Assembly (NCBI GenBank): GCA_964425485.1
Contig: CAYRML010000017.1
Location: 1-23,212, forward strand
Length of the DNA: 23,212 nt
Direction: 5' to 3'
Origin: CAYRML01 sp964425485
Lineage (GTDB): Bacteria > Bacillota > Dehalobacteriia > UBA4068
In this document: piece by piece, positions 1 through 8,022 of the stretch
Layout of the letters: each line of letters starts with the position of its first letter
Numbering within the stretch: position 1 is the stretch's first letter
The notes under the pieces: model-generated
Database searches by the model: none
The model's input: only the letters and a program-made list of their open reading frames with translations
Told to the model about the DNA's origin: nothing
Made by a program: the position numbers and the translations under genes

Positions 1-96
1 CTATCGGCTAGAGGAATATCTTTGGTGACTATCAGCGATCTGCTGCTTGAGGGTGACTGGTATATAGATTTTAATGGTGTGCAGAGATGCAAATAA
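1..96 (+). CDS. C-terminal end of an unidentified protein (5' truncated)
   Basis: Reading from base 1 gives 31 residues and a TAA stop at 94-96. The visible tail includes ISDLLLEGDWYIDF. The stop runs directly into a strong terminator hairpin, which supports this as a real gene end in this frame. I do not recognise the family from so short a fragment. No signal peptide, membrane segment or motif can be assessed. The gene is separated from the GH18 gene by the terminator and about 140 bp. Confidence 0.6.
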   Translation, partial: LSARGISLVTISDLLLEGDWYIDFNGVQRCK

Positions 97-126
97 AAAA
101 GAAGACGCGATCGCGTCTTCTTTTTT
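95..126 (+). terminator. Intrinsic terminator, perfect 32-bp palindrome
   Basis: A perfect inverted repeat: the GC-rich arms GAAGACGCGA and TCGCGTCTTC (101-120) are flanked by six A on the left and six T on the right. It begins one base before the last base of the upstream stop codon. The symmetry means it could stop transcription in either direction, but the only adjacent gene end is on the + strand. Confidence 0.9.
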
Positions 127-238
127 ATTTGGGTAATTTTACTATGATGTGAAAAATTAAGAAAAAGCAGGAAATATGAAAACTTATGATAAATAAACAT
201 AGTCTATAAAGAAGAATAGCGAAGAAAGGATTATAGCA

Positions 239-1618
239 ATGAAAAAAAAGCTGATAGTATTGGTAGTTTTGCTGATGATAGTATCATTAGCCTTTCCCTT
301 GAGTGCTGTTGCAGCTACGAATATTACAATGGAGATCAACGGTGCTAAGGTGGTGCCGGATTCGGATCCATTTATCGTTGACGGGGTGACGATGGTGCCG
401 TTGCGCTTTGTCGGTGACCCTATTGGTGCGGCCTTGGCCTGGGATAATGACACTAAGACCGCGACTTTTGCCAAAGGTGATATGTGGGTGCAGATTACTT
501 TAGGCAGTAAAACCGCTTTGGTCAAGGGAGTGCCTAAGACTATGCTGAAAGCGGCCGTGGCCAAAAATGGGCGTATCTTTATGCCGTTGCGTTTTGTGAC
601 CGAGGGGTTAGGCGCTACGGTGAACTGGATATCGTCCACGAAGAAAATAGAAATATATTTTTCTGATCTGCCCATGACCTATCCTTCTGTTACAGGTTAT
701 TATTATACTTCCGCTTCATGTTCACCATTGCAAACCAATATAAATATGATGACAGATGTGGTGCATTTTGCCTATGAGGTTAATGCCGATGGCAGTATCA
801 GTGATAAAAGCACGCTGGCTGCCGACAAGTTCTTGCCTGATGGTATGAATGTAGCGAAATCTGCTGCGAAAAATACTTTACTTTTGTTCACCACCAAAAA
901 TCGCGATGCTTCCGATACCATGCTTGCCAGTGCGCAAACAAGAGCGACGGCTATCGCTAAGATCGTCAATCTGGTAAAAAATAATGGCTATGACGGGGTG
1001 GATTTGGATTTTGAAACAGTAAGCACCTTTAGCAGGGTTGATTATGTTTCTTTTGTTAAGGAATTAAAAGCCGCCTTGGGTTCTTCTTATACTTTATCCC
1101 TGTCTTTAATGCCAAAGACTAATGATAAGCAGACTTGGCTGAATGGTTATGATTATGCCTCTTTGGCTAAATATGCTGACAGATGTGTGGTCATGCTCTA
1201 TAATGAACATTATTCTGGCAGCCAGCCGGGACCTGTAGCAAGCACCGATTGGTATGAAGAAACTATACAATATATGTTGCAGTATATACCAGCAGAGAAA
1301 TTTCATGCTGGTCTAGGATCTTATGGTTACAGCTGGCCAGTTGCAGGCGGCAAGGGAACTGCTGTCCGCATGACGGCCGCTCAGCAGATAGCCGCTCAAT
1401 ATGGAATAATAATACAGCGTGATGCCGCAAGTGGCGTGCCTTGGTTCCGATATACGAAGGAAGACGGTATTGAATATATAGTTTGGTTTGAGGACTCTGT
1501 CAGCCTGGCCCAAAAAGCCGCAATAGCCAAAAAATATGATTTGGCCGGTATTGCTGTCTGGCGTATAGATTTTATGTCCGGTAATGATTGGCAAGCCATC
1601 AGAAATGCTTTTCTGTAA
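239..1618 (+). CDS. Exported GH18-family glycosidase with copper-amine-oxidase-like N-terminal domain
   Basis: 459 residues. The N-terminus (MKKKLIVLVV...SAVAAT) is a classical signal peptide with probable cleavage after about residue 26. Residues 30-145 match the copper amine oxidase N-terminal-like (stalk) domain, with two repeats of the 'G..m.PLRFV...G..v.W' pattern. Residues about 150-459 are a glycoside hydrolase family 18 barrel. The signature DGVDLDFE lies at 252-259, so E259 is the predicted acid/base and D255/D257 the assisting acids. A later segment, YNEHYSGSQPGPVAS, resembles the YaaH-type spore/cell-wall GH18 group. Family knowledge suggests cleavage of beta-1,4-linked amino sugars in peptidoglycan or chitin-like polymers outside the cell. 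The start is supported by GAAAGGA at about 223-230. The gene appears to be monocistronic between two terminators. The substrate is inferred. Confidence 0.88.
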   Translation: MKKKLIVLVVLLMIVSLAFPLSAVAATNITMEINGAKVVPDSDPFIVDGVTMVPLRFVGDPIGAALAWDNDTKTATFAKGDMWVQITLGSKTALVKGVPKTMLKAAVAKNGRIFMPLRFVTEGLGATVNWISSTKKIEIYFSDLPMTYPSVTGYYYTSASCSPLQTNINMMTDVVHFAYEVNADGSISDKSTLAADKFLPDGMNVAKSAAKNTLLLFTTKNRDASDTMLASAQTRATAIAKIVNLVKNNGYDGVDLDFETVSTFSRVDYVSFVKELKAALGSSYTLSLSLMPKTNDKQTWLNGYDYASLAKYADRCVVMLYNEHYSGSQPGPVASTDWYEETIQYMLQYIPAEKFHAGLGSYGYSWPVAGGKGTAVRMTAAQQIAAQYGIIIQRDAASGVPWFRYTKEDGIEYIVWFEDSVSLAQKAAIAKKYDLAGIAVWRIDFMSGNDWQAIRNAFL

Positions 1619-1623
1619 GATGT

Positions 1624-1659
1624 AAAAAGGAGGATAGCTGCAGCTATCCTCCTTTTTTT
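1624..1659 (+). terminator. Intrinsic terminator after the GH18 gene
   Basis: Perfect 34-bp palindrome (1624-1657). GGAGGATAGCTG pairs with CAGCTATCCTCC, with five A before and seven T after. It starts a few bases after the GH18 stop codon and separates that gene from the ilv operon. Confidence 0.92.
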
Positions 1660-1705
1660 ATTTGATTAACTAATAAACCCTAAATAATAAAAATTTCTAT
1701 TTAAA

Positions 1706-1734
1706 TAGACAAAATGATTTGTAGATGTTATAAT
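1706..1734 (+). promoter_or_regulatory. Sigma-A-type promoter of the ilvBN-activase operon
   Basis: TAGACA at 1706-1711 and a perfect TATAAT at 1729-1734 are separated by 17 bp. Transcription would start near 1741, giving a leader of about 75 nt before the ilvB start. No other convincing promoter is visible between here and 7215, in keeping with a single operon. Confidence 0.65.
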
Positions 1735-1755
1735 AAAACTTGCAGTTTATAAGAT

Positions 1756-1777
1756 GGGATATAAGTATCCCTTTTAT
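1756..1777 (+). promoter_or_regulatory. Small hairpin plus T-run in the ilvB leader
   Basis: GGGATA (1756-1761) and TATCCC (1766-1771) form a 6-bp stem with loop TAAG, followed by TTTTAT. A second short stem (AAACT/AGTTT, 1736-1748) lies just upstream. The first hairpin resembles a weak attenuator. There is no T-box signature, and the leader is too short for one. Confidence 0.35.
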
Positions 1778-1816
1778 CAATACAGAGCAATTTATGTAGC
1801 ATAAGAGGTGAGATCA

Positions 1817-3484
1817 GTGCTTTTATCTGGTGGAGAAGTTGTTGTTCAAGCATTAAAAAAAGAAGGAGTGGATATTATTTTCGGTTATCCCGGAGGGGTA
1901 GCTTTGCCACTCTATGATTGTTTATATAAATCAGGTATACGTCATATTTTGACGAGACATGAACAAGGAGCTATTCATGCTGCTGACGGTTATGCCAGAT
2001 TAAGCGGTAAGGTTGGTGTTTGTATTGCCACCTCCGGTCCTGGAGCCACTAATCTGGTGACCGGCATCGCTACGGCACATATGGATTCAGTCCCTTTGGT
2101 CTGTATTACTTGCCAGGTGGCTTTGCCTCTTTTGGGCAAGGATTCTTTCCAAGAGGCCGATATTTCCGGGATTGTTGTGCCTATTACCAAACATAATTTC
2201 ATGATCCGTGATTATCGTATGTTACCGGAAGCGTTAGCCAAGGCCTTTTATATTGCCAGAACGGGACGTCCTGGCCCTGTCTTGATAGATATACCCAAAG
2301 ATGTTTTAACTCAAAAAATGGAATTCACTTATCCGGAAACCTTGAATATGAGGGGTTATCGGCCGGTATTACATGGTGATGATTCCGCTGTTGCCACTGT
2401 TGCCAAAGCGCTGGCCAAAGCAAAAAAGCCTTTGCTGATGATTGGCGGTGGCTGTGTTTCTTCCGATATGACATCCAAGGTGCGTGAATTTATTGACAAA
2501 ACGGGCATGCTTTTTGTTTCCACTCTGATGGGGCTTTCCGCTGTTGATAAGGGTCATCCCCTTAATCTGGGCATGATAGGCATGCATGGTACTTATGCAG
2601 CTAATATCGCTGCCTGCCGTTGTGATTTTTTGCTTAATTTCGGCGCTCGTTTTGACGATAGAGTCACGGGTGCGGTCAGTCAATTTGCACCGCTTGCGGA
2701 AATAGCCCATTTTGATGTCGATCCTTCGGAAATTAATAAAATCGTCAAGGTTGATTATAAAGTTCTTGGAGATTTGCGCTGGTCTGTGCCACAATTGCTG
2801 TCTTTGGTGGAGACAACCGATCTTGCGGCTTGGCAACAGGAAATCCAGGCAGTGAGGGATGATTATCCTCTGAAATATCATGACGATAAACAGTTTGTGA
2901 AGCCGCAGGTGGTAATTGAGAGCATGAATGAATGCCTTTCCGATGATGCTATTATCGTGACGGATGTGGGCCAGCATCAGATGTGGTCCGCCCAATATGC
3001 GCATATCACCGGGCCGAGAAGATTTTTATCCTCCGGCGGGCTTGGCACCATGGGTTATGGTTTGCCGGCAGCGATAGGCGCCAGTTTGGCCTGTCCTGAT
3101 AAAGATGTCTGGCTGATTACCGGTGACGGCAGTATTATGATGAATTGTCAGGAAATAGCCACAGCCGTGGAAGAAAACAGCCGCATAAAAGTACTGATCC
3201 TGGATAATCGTGGTCTGGGTATGGTGAGGCAATGGCAAAGACTCTTTTATGATAATCGCTATAGTGGTTCTCGTCATGAAAGACCGACGGATTTTGCTAA
3301 GCTGGCGGAAGCGATGGGGGCTAAGGGACTGACTATTCTTAAAAGAGAGGATTTACCTGCCGCTATGGCCGAGGCTGCCAGCTGTGATGGTCCAATCTTC
3401 CTGCATATCAGGGTTGACGATGATGAAAATGTCATTCCTATGGTTGCGCCAAATTCGGCTTTGCATCAGATGCTTTATGATTGA
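1817..3484 (+). CDS. ilvB: Acetolactate synthase large (catalytic) subunit
   Basis: Catalyses the ThDP-dependent condensation of pyruvate with pyruvate or 2-oxobutyrate, the first common step of valine, leucine and isoleucine synthesis. About 555 residues, the usual length. The N-terminal pyrimidine-binding domain contains RHEQGAIHAADGYAR with the conserved ThDP-activating glutamate (E49) and the SGPGATNLVTGIA block. The C-terminal domain has the metal/diphosphate motif beginning GDGSIMMNCQE at residue 436. I chose GTG 1817 because AGAGGTGA (1804-1811) lies correctly upstream of it. An in-frame GTG at 1808 would lie inside that ribosome binding site, adding three residues. The gene is followed by ilvN after 79 bp. 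Holoenzyme activity and valine feedback normally need IlvN. The identification is secure. Confidence 0.95.
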   Translation: MLLSGGEVVVQALKKEGVDIIFGYPGGVALPLYDCLYKSGIRHILTRHEQGAIHAADGYARLSGKVGVCIATSGPGATNLVTGIATAHMDSVPLVCITCQVALPLLGKDSFQEADISGIVVPITKHNFMIRDYRMLPEALAKAFYIARTGRPGPVLIDIPKDVLTQKMEFTYPETLNMRGYRPVLHGDDSAVATVAKALAKAKKPLLMIGGGCVSSDMTSKVREFIDKTGMLFVSTLMGLSAVDKGHPLNLGMIGMHGTYAANIAACRCDFLLNFGARFDDRVTGAVSQFAPLAEIAHFDVDPSEINKIVKVDYKVLGDLRWSVPQLLSLVETTDLAAWQQEIQAVRDDYPLKYHDDKQFVKPQVVIESMNECLSDDAIIVTDVGQHQMWSAQYAHITGPRRFLSSGGLGTMGYGLPAAIGASLACPDKDVWLITGDGSIMMNCQEIATAVEENSRIKVLILDNRGLGMVRQWQRLFYDNRYSGSRHERPTDFAKLAEAMGAKGLTILKREDLPAAMAEAASCDGPIFLHIRVDDDENVIPMVAPNSALHQMLYD

Positions 3485-3563
3485 TGGTATGATGATTTGT
3501 ATAAATCAGGGCAAGGAACATAATTTGCCAAACTTTGTGATATGATAGTTTAGGAGGTTCATA

Positions 3564-4067
3564 ATGAAGCATACCGTAACTGTGCTGGTAGAAAATCGGC
3601 CGGGGGTCTTGACCCATGTTTCCGGATTGATCTCCCGCAGAGGATTTAATATAGAAAGCATTGCCGCCTCTTCAACGGAAGAGCCGGATATCACGCGCAT
3701 ATCTATAGTGGTGGACGTGACTTCTCAGGAAGAATTGGATCAGATCAATACGCAATTGGCTAAATTAATAGAAGTTATCAAGGTGCTGGATATGACTGGT
3801 ATTGATCATATCACTAGGGAAATGGCTTTGTTGAAAGTACGTGCTTCTTCCGAGAACAGGGCTGATATAACCAATGTGGTGGATATTTTCCGGGCCAAAA
3901 TTATTGATGTTCATCCGGAAACCATGGTTATTGAAGTAACAGGAGAGGCTACTAAGATAGATGCATTTTGCCATCTAATGGAAAAGCACGGTATCGTAGA
4001 AATCATCAGAACCGGTGAAATCTTTTTATCCCGTGCGCCGGAAAGTGCCGCGCAAAGTGTTTTATAA
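3564..4067 (+). CDS. ilvN: Acetolactate synthase small (regulatory) subunit
   Basis: 167 residues, the normal length for the long-form small subunit. The N-terminal ACT domain (about residues 4-75) carries the signature NRPGVLTHVSGLISRRGFNIESI, and a C-terminal ACT-like domain covers about 80-160. It binds the large subunit, stimulates catalysis and mediates feedback inhibition by branched-chain amino acids. A strong site, TAGGAGGT, precedes ATG 3564. The family has two names: ilvN is the usual one next to ilvB, and ilvH is also used. The next gene begins 27 bp downstream with its own AAGGAGGA, so read-through into the activase genes is expected. Confidence 0.95.
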   Translation: MKHTVTVLVENRPGVLTHVSGLISRRGFNIESIAASSTEEPDITRISIVVDVTSQEELDQINTQLAKLIEVIKVLDMTGIDHITREMALLKVRASSENRADITNVVDIFRAKIIDVHPETMVIEVTGEATKIDAFCHLMEKHGIVEIIRTGEIFLSRAPESAAQSVL

Positions 4068-4094
4068 TCTATTTGCCAAGGAGGAAAGCCTATA

Positions 4095-5099
4095 ATGAAA
4101 ATCGGTATTCCGAGGGCTTTAGTATATTACTATTATTTCCCCCTGTGGAGTCGTTTTTTAGAGGAATTAGGGCATGAGGTCGTTGTTTCCCCAGTCACTA
4201 ATAAAAAGATAGTAAATCAGGGAGCTAAGGTCAGTGTGCCGGAGATTTGTGTTCCCATTAAGATATATAATGGACATATCCTGGATTTGCTTAATATGCC
4301 GGAAGTGGATTATATCTTTGCACCGCGTCTTATTACCATAGAAAAAAGAAAAACATTCTGCCCCAAATTTTTGGGTTTGCCGGATATGCTGCGTTATACT
4401 TTTCCAGATCAATGGCATCGTTTTATCACGCCTTCTATCAGCGGCAAAAAGGATTGGGAAATGGACGTAAAAGAGCTTTCCGCCGATCCCTTTTTATCGC
4501 AATATAGTGATTCTCAACTTAAAAAGGCCTGGCAAAGAGGTGTTGAAGATTGGAAAAAATTCCGCAGCATCAATTTTTTGGGCTATACCATAGAAGAGGC
4601 TTTGGAATTATATAAAAAGGATGGTATGCCTGCTCCTAAACAAAGAAAAGAGGATGTTTCCATCGCTATTATTGGTTATGTCTATAATATGTATGACCAA
4701 TTTGTCAGCATGGAAGCTGTAAAAAAATTGGCTGCTATGGGCGTCAATGTCTATACCTTTGAGATGCTAGAGCAGGAATATATAGATAAGCATATCAAAC
4801 CCATGAAAAAAGCCGTGTTTTGGACTTTTTCTGATAAGAATTTCGGGGCCGGTATCCAATATTATCAAGATCCTAAGATTGATGGATTGATTTATCTTAC
4901 GGCTTTTGGCTGCGGCCCGGATTCACTGGTCGGTAAAATGCTGGAATTGGATTCCGATACCTATAACAAACCATTTTTGACTATGCGTGTTGACGAGCAT
5001 AGTGGCGAAAACCATCTGCAAACTCGCATTGAGGCTTTTGTTGATATGCTGAAACGCAAAAAGCGGCTTATGAAAGAAAATATAAATGCAGTCAAATAA
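4095..5099 (+). CDS. CoA-substrate-specific enzyme activase-like protein (DUF2229 type), first of a split trio
   Basis: 334 residues, apparently soluble. The N-terminus (MKIGIPRALVYYYYFPLWSRFLEELG, then VSVPEICVPIKIYNGH) matches the DUF2229/acyl-CoA dehydratase activase-related family. C52 lies in the conserved PEIC segment, and the FGCGPDSLVGKML segment lies near the C-terminus. In many anaerobes this domain belongs to one very long protein that also contains BadF/HgdC-type ATPase and further CoA-activase domains. Here it is a separate gene. The proposed role, inferred from family and context, is part of an ATP-driven electron-transfer device related to 2-hydroxyglutaryl-CoA dehydratase and its activator. 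The real partner and substrate are unknown. Translation starts at ATG 4095 after AAGGAGGA. Confidence 0.75.
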   Translation: MKIGIPRALVYYYYFPLWSRFLEELGHEVVVSPVTNKKIVNQGAKVSVPEICVPIKIYNGHILDLLNMPEVDYIFAPRLITIEKRKTFCPKFLGLPDMLRYTFPDQWHRFITPSISGKKDWEMDVKELSADPFLSQYSDSQLKKAWQRGVEDWKKFRSINFLGYTIEEALELYKKDGMPAPKQRKEDVSIAIIGYVYNMYDQFVSMEAVKKLAAMGVNVYTFEMLEQEYIDKHIKPMKKAVFWTFSDKNFGAGIQYYQDPKIDGLIYLTAFGCGPDSLVGKMLELDSDTYNKPFLTMRVDEHSGENHLQTRIEAFVDMLKRKKRLMKENINAVK

Positions 5100-5123
5100 G
5101 ATTTGATAAAGGAGTAATGTAGA

Positions 5124-6239
5124 GTGAAATTATCTTATCCCTATATGGGGGAAGCAACTCTGGCCTATCAGAAGCTGGCCACCATGTTCGGACATGAGCT
5201 GATCCGTCCTTTAAAACCAACACAAAGGACCATAAATCTGGGAGTGAAATATTCTCCTGAATTTGCCTGTTTTCCACTCAAGGTTCTTTTAGGATCTTAT
5301 TTGGAGGCCATCGAAAGGGGCGCCGACACTATTGTATCAAGTGGTGGTAAAGGCCCTTGCCGCGCAGGATATTATGGTGAAATGCATCAGAAGATTGTCC
5401 GTAATCTGGGCTATGATACAAATATCATTATCATAGACGCGCTGTACCATAATTATAAAATATTGCTTAAAGACCTGAATATCATCCGCGGTAAAACCTC
5501 TCTGCGTCAAACATACCATATTTTAAAATTGATATATAAATCACTTAAAGCTATGGATCGGGTGGAAAAGAGAGTCTGCACCATGCGCCCCTATGAGGTG
5601 AAAAAAGGTGCGGTCAATAAGATCTGGGCCAATATGCAAAAGATGATAGACGAAGCTTTTACTAAAGAGGCGGTTCAGGAAGCCGAACAAACAGCCATGG
5701 CGGCGCTTGATGAAGTGGAAGTGATACCTGTGGCAGAGAAAGATCGCTTGCGTATAGGTATAATTGGCGAGATTTATGTGGTTTTGGAAAGTTCCACCAA
5801 TATGAATATGGAGCAAAAACTTGCTGATTTGGGTTGCGAGGTCTTGCGCAGTCAATTTTTTGGTGACTGGCTTGACTTCAACATCCTGCCAAATTTTCTT
5901 ACCCATCCGCATGAAGCCGAAGTAAAAAAAATGGGCCAAGAATTTTTCAATATTCCTATCGGTGGTCATGCACAGGAAAATATGGGTTGGATCAAACAAT
6001 TTAAGGAATGGGGCTTTGATGGGGTGGTTCATCTTTTCCCCTTTGGTTGCTTGCCTGAGTTGATGTCCCAAAGTGTTATCCCAACCATATCCAGGGATTT
6101 AGATATCCCGGTTATTTCCTTCCCCATGGATGAACAAAGCGGTTTGGCAAATAATACAACCAGGCTGGAGGCTTTTATTGATTTGATCAAAGCCAAAAAG
6201 TTTGGTGCTGCAAGTACGGAAAAAGGTGGTGCGGCGTAA
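5124..6239 (+). CDS. CoA protein activase-like / 2-hydroxyacyl-CoA dehydratase-related protein, second of the trio
   Basis: 371 residues. The segment YSPEFACFPLKVLLGSYLEA (C49) and the block SSGGKGPCRAGYYGE (C79) are typical of CoA-protein-activase proteins related to the Fe-S subunits of 2-hydroxyacyl-CoA dehydratases. A third cysteine lies in PFGCLPE, and the C-terminal part repeats the 'MDEQSG...TRLEAF' pattern seen as 'VDEHSGENHLQTRIEAF' in the preceding protein. The conserved cysteines may hold an Fe-S cluster. The start is GTG 5124, placed by AAAGGAG at about 5108-5114. An ATG at 5117 reads straight into TAG and is not used. The gene lies 24 bp after the previous gene and ends 4 bp before the ATPase gene, so the three are likely translated together. 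Confidence 0.72.
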   Translation: MKLSYPYMGEATLAYQKLATMFGHELIRPLKPTQRTINLGVKYSPEFACFPLKVLLGSYLEAIERGADTIVSSGGKGPCRAGYYGEMHQKIVRNLGYDTNIIIIDALYHNYKILLKDLNIIRGKTSLRQTYHILKLIYKSLKAMDRVEKRVCTMRPYEVKKGAVNKIWANMQKMIDEAFTKEAVQEAEQTAMAALDEVEVIPVAEKDRLRIGIIGEIYVVLESSTNMNMEQKLADLGCEVLRSQFFGDWLDFNILPNFLTHPHEAEVKKMGQEFFNIPIGGHAQENMGWIKQFKEWGFDGVVHLFPFGCLPELMSQSVIPTISRDLDIPVISFPMDEQSGLANNTTRLEAFIDLIKAKKFGAASTEKGGAA

Positions 6240-6243
6240 TTAT

Positions 6244-7215
6244 ATGGCAAAACAAGTATATTTGGGAGTAGATATCGGTTCTGTTAGTACGAATCTGGTA
6301 GCTGTAACACCGGAAGGCGAGGTCATTTTTTCCCGCTATATGCGGGCCGGCGGCCAGCCTATGGAATCGGTCAAAGCATCTTTGAAAGAATTAGCCGAAA
6401 AGCATCCTGATATAGAAGTGCTGGGTGTAGGCGCTACCGGCAGCGGACGTCAGTTGGTGGGCATCATGGTCGGTGCGGATGTGATCAAAAATGAGATTAC
6501 GGCCCATGCTACGGCCACAACATATTTTTATCCCGATGTGCGTACTATTTTTGAGATTGGCGGTCAGGACAGCAAAATCATCAATATCAAAGATGGTATA
6601 GTGGTTGACTTTGCTATGAACAGTGTTTGTGCCGCTGGTACTGGTTCCTTCCTCGATCACCAGGCAGAACGCTTACACATACCAATTGAGGAATTCGGAG
6701 GCTTGGCTCTTTCCGCGGAGAGGGATGTGCGTATTGCCGGCCGTTGTACGGTTTTTGCTGAATCAGATATGATTGCTAAACAGCAATATGGTTTTTCCAA
6801 AGCGGAGATCATCAAGGGATTATGCGAGGCTTTGGTGCGTAACTATATAACCAACCTGGGCCGAGGCAAAAATCTAGAACCTCCTTATGTTTTCCAGGGC
6901 GGTGTGGCAGCTAATCAGGGCATTTGTGCGGCCTTTGAAAAAGAAATGGGACATGAAGTTATCGTGCCGGAACATTTTGGCATTATGGGTGCTATCGGTG
7001 CCGCTTTGTTGGCTAAGGATAAAATGGCCGGTTCAGATAAAAAAAGCAAATTCCGTGGTTTCGACATGGTTGATATGGAATTTACCTCCATCAGCTTTGA
7101 ATGTGATCAATGTTCCAATGCCTGTGAGATCATACAGGTTATTCTCAACGATAAGCCGGTTGCCGCTTGGGGCGATCGTTGCGGACGCTATACCAACGAA
7201 GTAGCTCAAGATTAA
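6244..7215 (+). CDS. BadF/BadG/BcrA/BcrD-type ATPase, activator of 2-hydroxyacyl-CoA dehydratase (HgdC-like)
   Basis: 323 residues in the ASKHA (acetate kinase/Hsp70/actin) fold. The phosphate-1 motif is LGVDIGSVSTN (7-17), followed by GATGSGRQ (63-70), EIGGQDSKI (104-112) and QGGVAANQG near the C-terminus. C129 in NSVCAAGTGSF and C168 in GRCTVFAESD match the two cysteines that, in HgdC-type activators, hold a [4Fe-4S] cluster between two subunits. ATP hydrolysis drives a low-potential electron into the partner. The protein has an added C-terminal cysteine segment: C287, C290, C294 and C313 (in GDRCGRY). This resembles a linker found inside the long single-chain members of the family. I chose ATG 6244 because the family begins close to the LGVDIGS motif; in-frame GTGs at 6226 and 6229 would add a few residues. 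Last gene of the operon. Confidence 0.85.
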   Translation: MAKQVYLGVDIGSVSTNLVAVTPEGEVIFSRYMRAGGQPMESVKASLKELAEKHPDIEVLGVGATGSGRQLVGIMVGADVIKNEITAHATATTYFYPDVRTIFEIGGQDSKIINIKDGIVVDFAMNSVCAAGTGSFLDHQAERLHIPIEEFGGLALSAERDVRIAGRCTVFAESDMIAKQQYGFSKAEIIKGLCEALVRNYITNLGRGKNLEPPYVFQGGVAANQGICAAFEKEMGHEVIVPEHFGIMGAIGAALLAKDKMAGSDKKSKFRGFDMVDMEFTSISFECDQCSNACEIIQVILNDKPVAAWGDRCGRYTNEVAQD

Positions 7216-7229
7216 GCATTATAAAAATA

Positions 7230-7269
7230 CACATAAAAAACGCCCCTTAAAAGGGGTGTTTTTTATGTG
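7230..7269. terminator. Bidirectional terminator between convergent genes
   Basis: A 17-bp stem: CACATAAAAAACGCCCC at 7230-7246 pairs with GGGGTGTTTTTTATGTG at 7253-7269, with one G-T pair and a 6-nt loop. A-runs and T-runs on the two arms serve both strands. It closes the ilv-activase operon on the + strand and the cysteine-rich gene on the - strand. Confidence 0.9.
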
Positions 7270-7271
7270 AC

Positions 7272-7931
7272 TCAGCAACAGCAATTTGTATTAGTATTAT
7301 CAAAATTGATCAGGCTGCAGGGATCGCCGTTGCTATCACAGATGCGTTTTTCCGGCTCAAAGGCTCCCGGTAAAAAGATTTCCTTATACGTTGTTTGTCT
7401 GACAACAATATCTGCCAACAGGTTAATGCTGATAGTGATATTTTCGCAGTCTACGTTGGTAACAATGGCTTTGACAGACAGGACTTTTGTATTCAGACAA
7501 TCCAGTTGGGAGTTGTTGGTGCAAGCCAATGTAAAGTTTTGGATAGAGGTAAGGTTATAAAGTGTGGCTTCACAGGGGTTGCAGGGGTTATGCAATTGTA
7601 CGGGGAAATTGAACAGCACGGTAGAAAGGCAAACATTTTTGCAATTCACGCATTGGCAATCACGGCTGATTTCTTGACATGTTATGGGGCCTGCCGGATT
7701 AATGGGAATGCAGGTGCCGATTGGGGGCAGATGGCTTGATCCACCGCTATGGATTGGCATACGATGAGCGGGTATCACCACATCCATGGTGATTTCTGAG
7801 CATTGATGGCAGCTATCCAACACAACTTGCACCAAGGTTTTGATGCCTTGGGGAGCATGATTCTTGCAATTGCAATTACCCTTGTTGTTCCAATGAAAAT
7901 TGCTATTGCAATTACATAATAAACCTCTCAT
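7272..7931 (-). CDS. Cysteine-rich protein of unknown function, possibly a spore-coat/exosporium-like structural protein
   Basis: 219 residues with 22 cysteines (10%), arranged as CxC, CxxC and CxCxxCxxxC clusters (for example DCQCVNCKNVC), and ending in three consecutive cysteines (NTNCCC). There is no signal peptide and no membrane segment. The N-terminus is rich in Cys and Asn (CNCNSN, GNCNCKN). I do not recognise a defined family. The middle section (residues about 30-190) alternates like a beta-sandwich, and the overall character resembles disulfide-cross-linked coat proteins. ATG 7931 is supported by GAGAGGTG about 11 nt upstream. A CATAAGATA element (complement 7968-7976) fits the sigma-K -10 pattern CATAnnnTA, but no matching -35 is evident. 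Function is open; a metal-binding role is an alternative. Confidence 0.6.
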   Translation of the reverse strand: MRGLLCNCNSNFHWNNKGNCNCKNHAPQGIKTLVQVVLDSCHQCSEITMDVVIPAHRMPIHSGGSSHLPPIGTCIPINPAGPITCQEISRDCQCVNCKNVCLSTVLFNFPVQLHNPCNPCEATLYNLTSIQNFTLACTNNSQLDCLNTKVLSVKAIVTNVDCENITISINLLADIVVRQTTYKEIFLPGAFEPEKRICDSNGDPCSLINFDNTNTNCCC

Positions 7932-8022
7932 AAAAAAACAACACCTCTCATAATGATTTATTTAGTATATCTTATGCAAGAGATGTGCTGCTTGCTAATA
8001 AGCACGGACATTTAATATTTAT

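Noticed and set aside
105..116. GCGATCGC (HIP1-like octamer) in the first terminator
   Set aside because: A single occurrence in a palindromic terminator stem; no repeat pattern in the window.
185..220. Sporulation-type promoter (CATAGTCTA) before the GH18 gene
   Set aside because: The -10 fits CATAnnnTA, but no -35 at the right distance is seen; AT-rich DNA gives such matches by chance.
1660..1816. T-box or other riboswitch ahead of ilvB
   Set aside because: The predicted leader is only about 75 nt, and no T-box antiterminator or specifier loop can be found.
2369..3004. Long open frame on the - strand inside ilvB
   Set aside because: Shadow of a strongly conserved gene; low-complexity His/Ile-rich translation and no ribosome binding site.
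5541..6071. 176-codon - strand open frame inside the second activase gene
   Set aside because: Antisense shadow of a convincing coding region; no family resemblance.
7395..7739. + strand open frame across the cysteine-rich gene
   Set aside because: The - strand frame has the better start, ribosome binding site and terminator placement.
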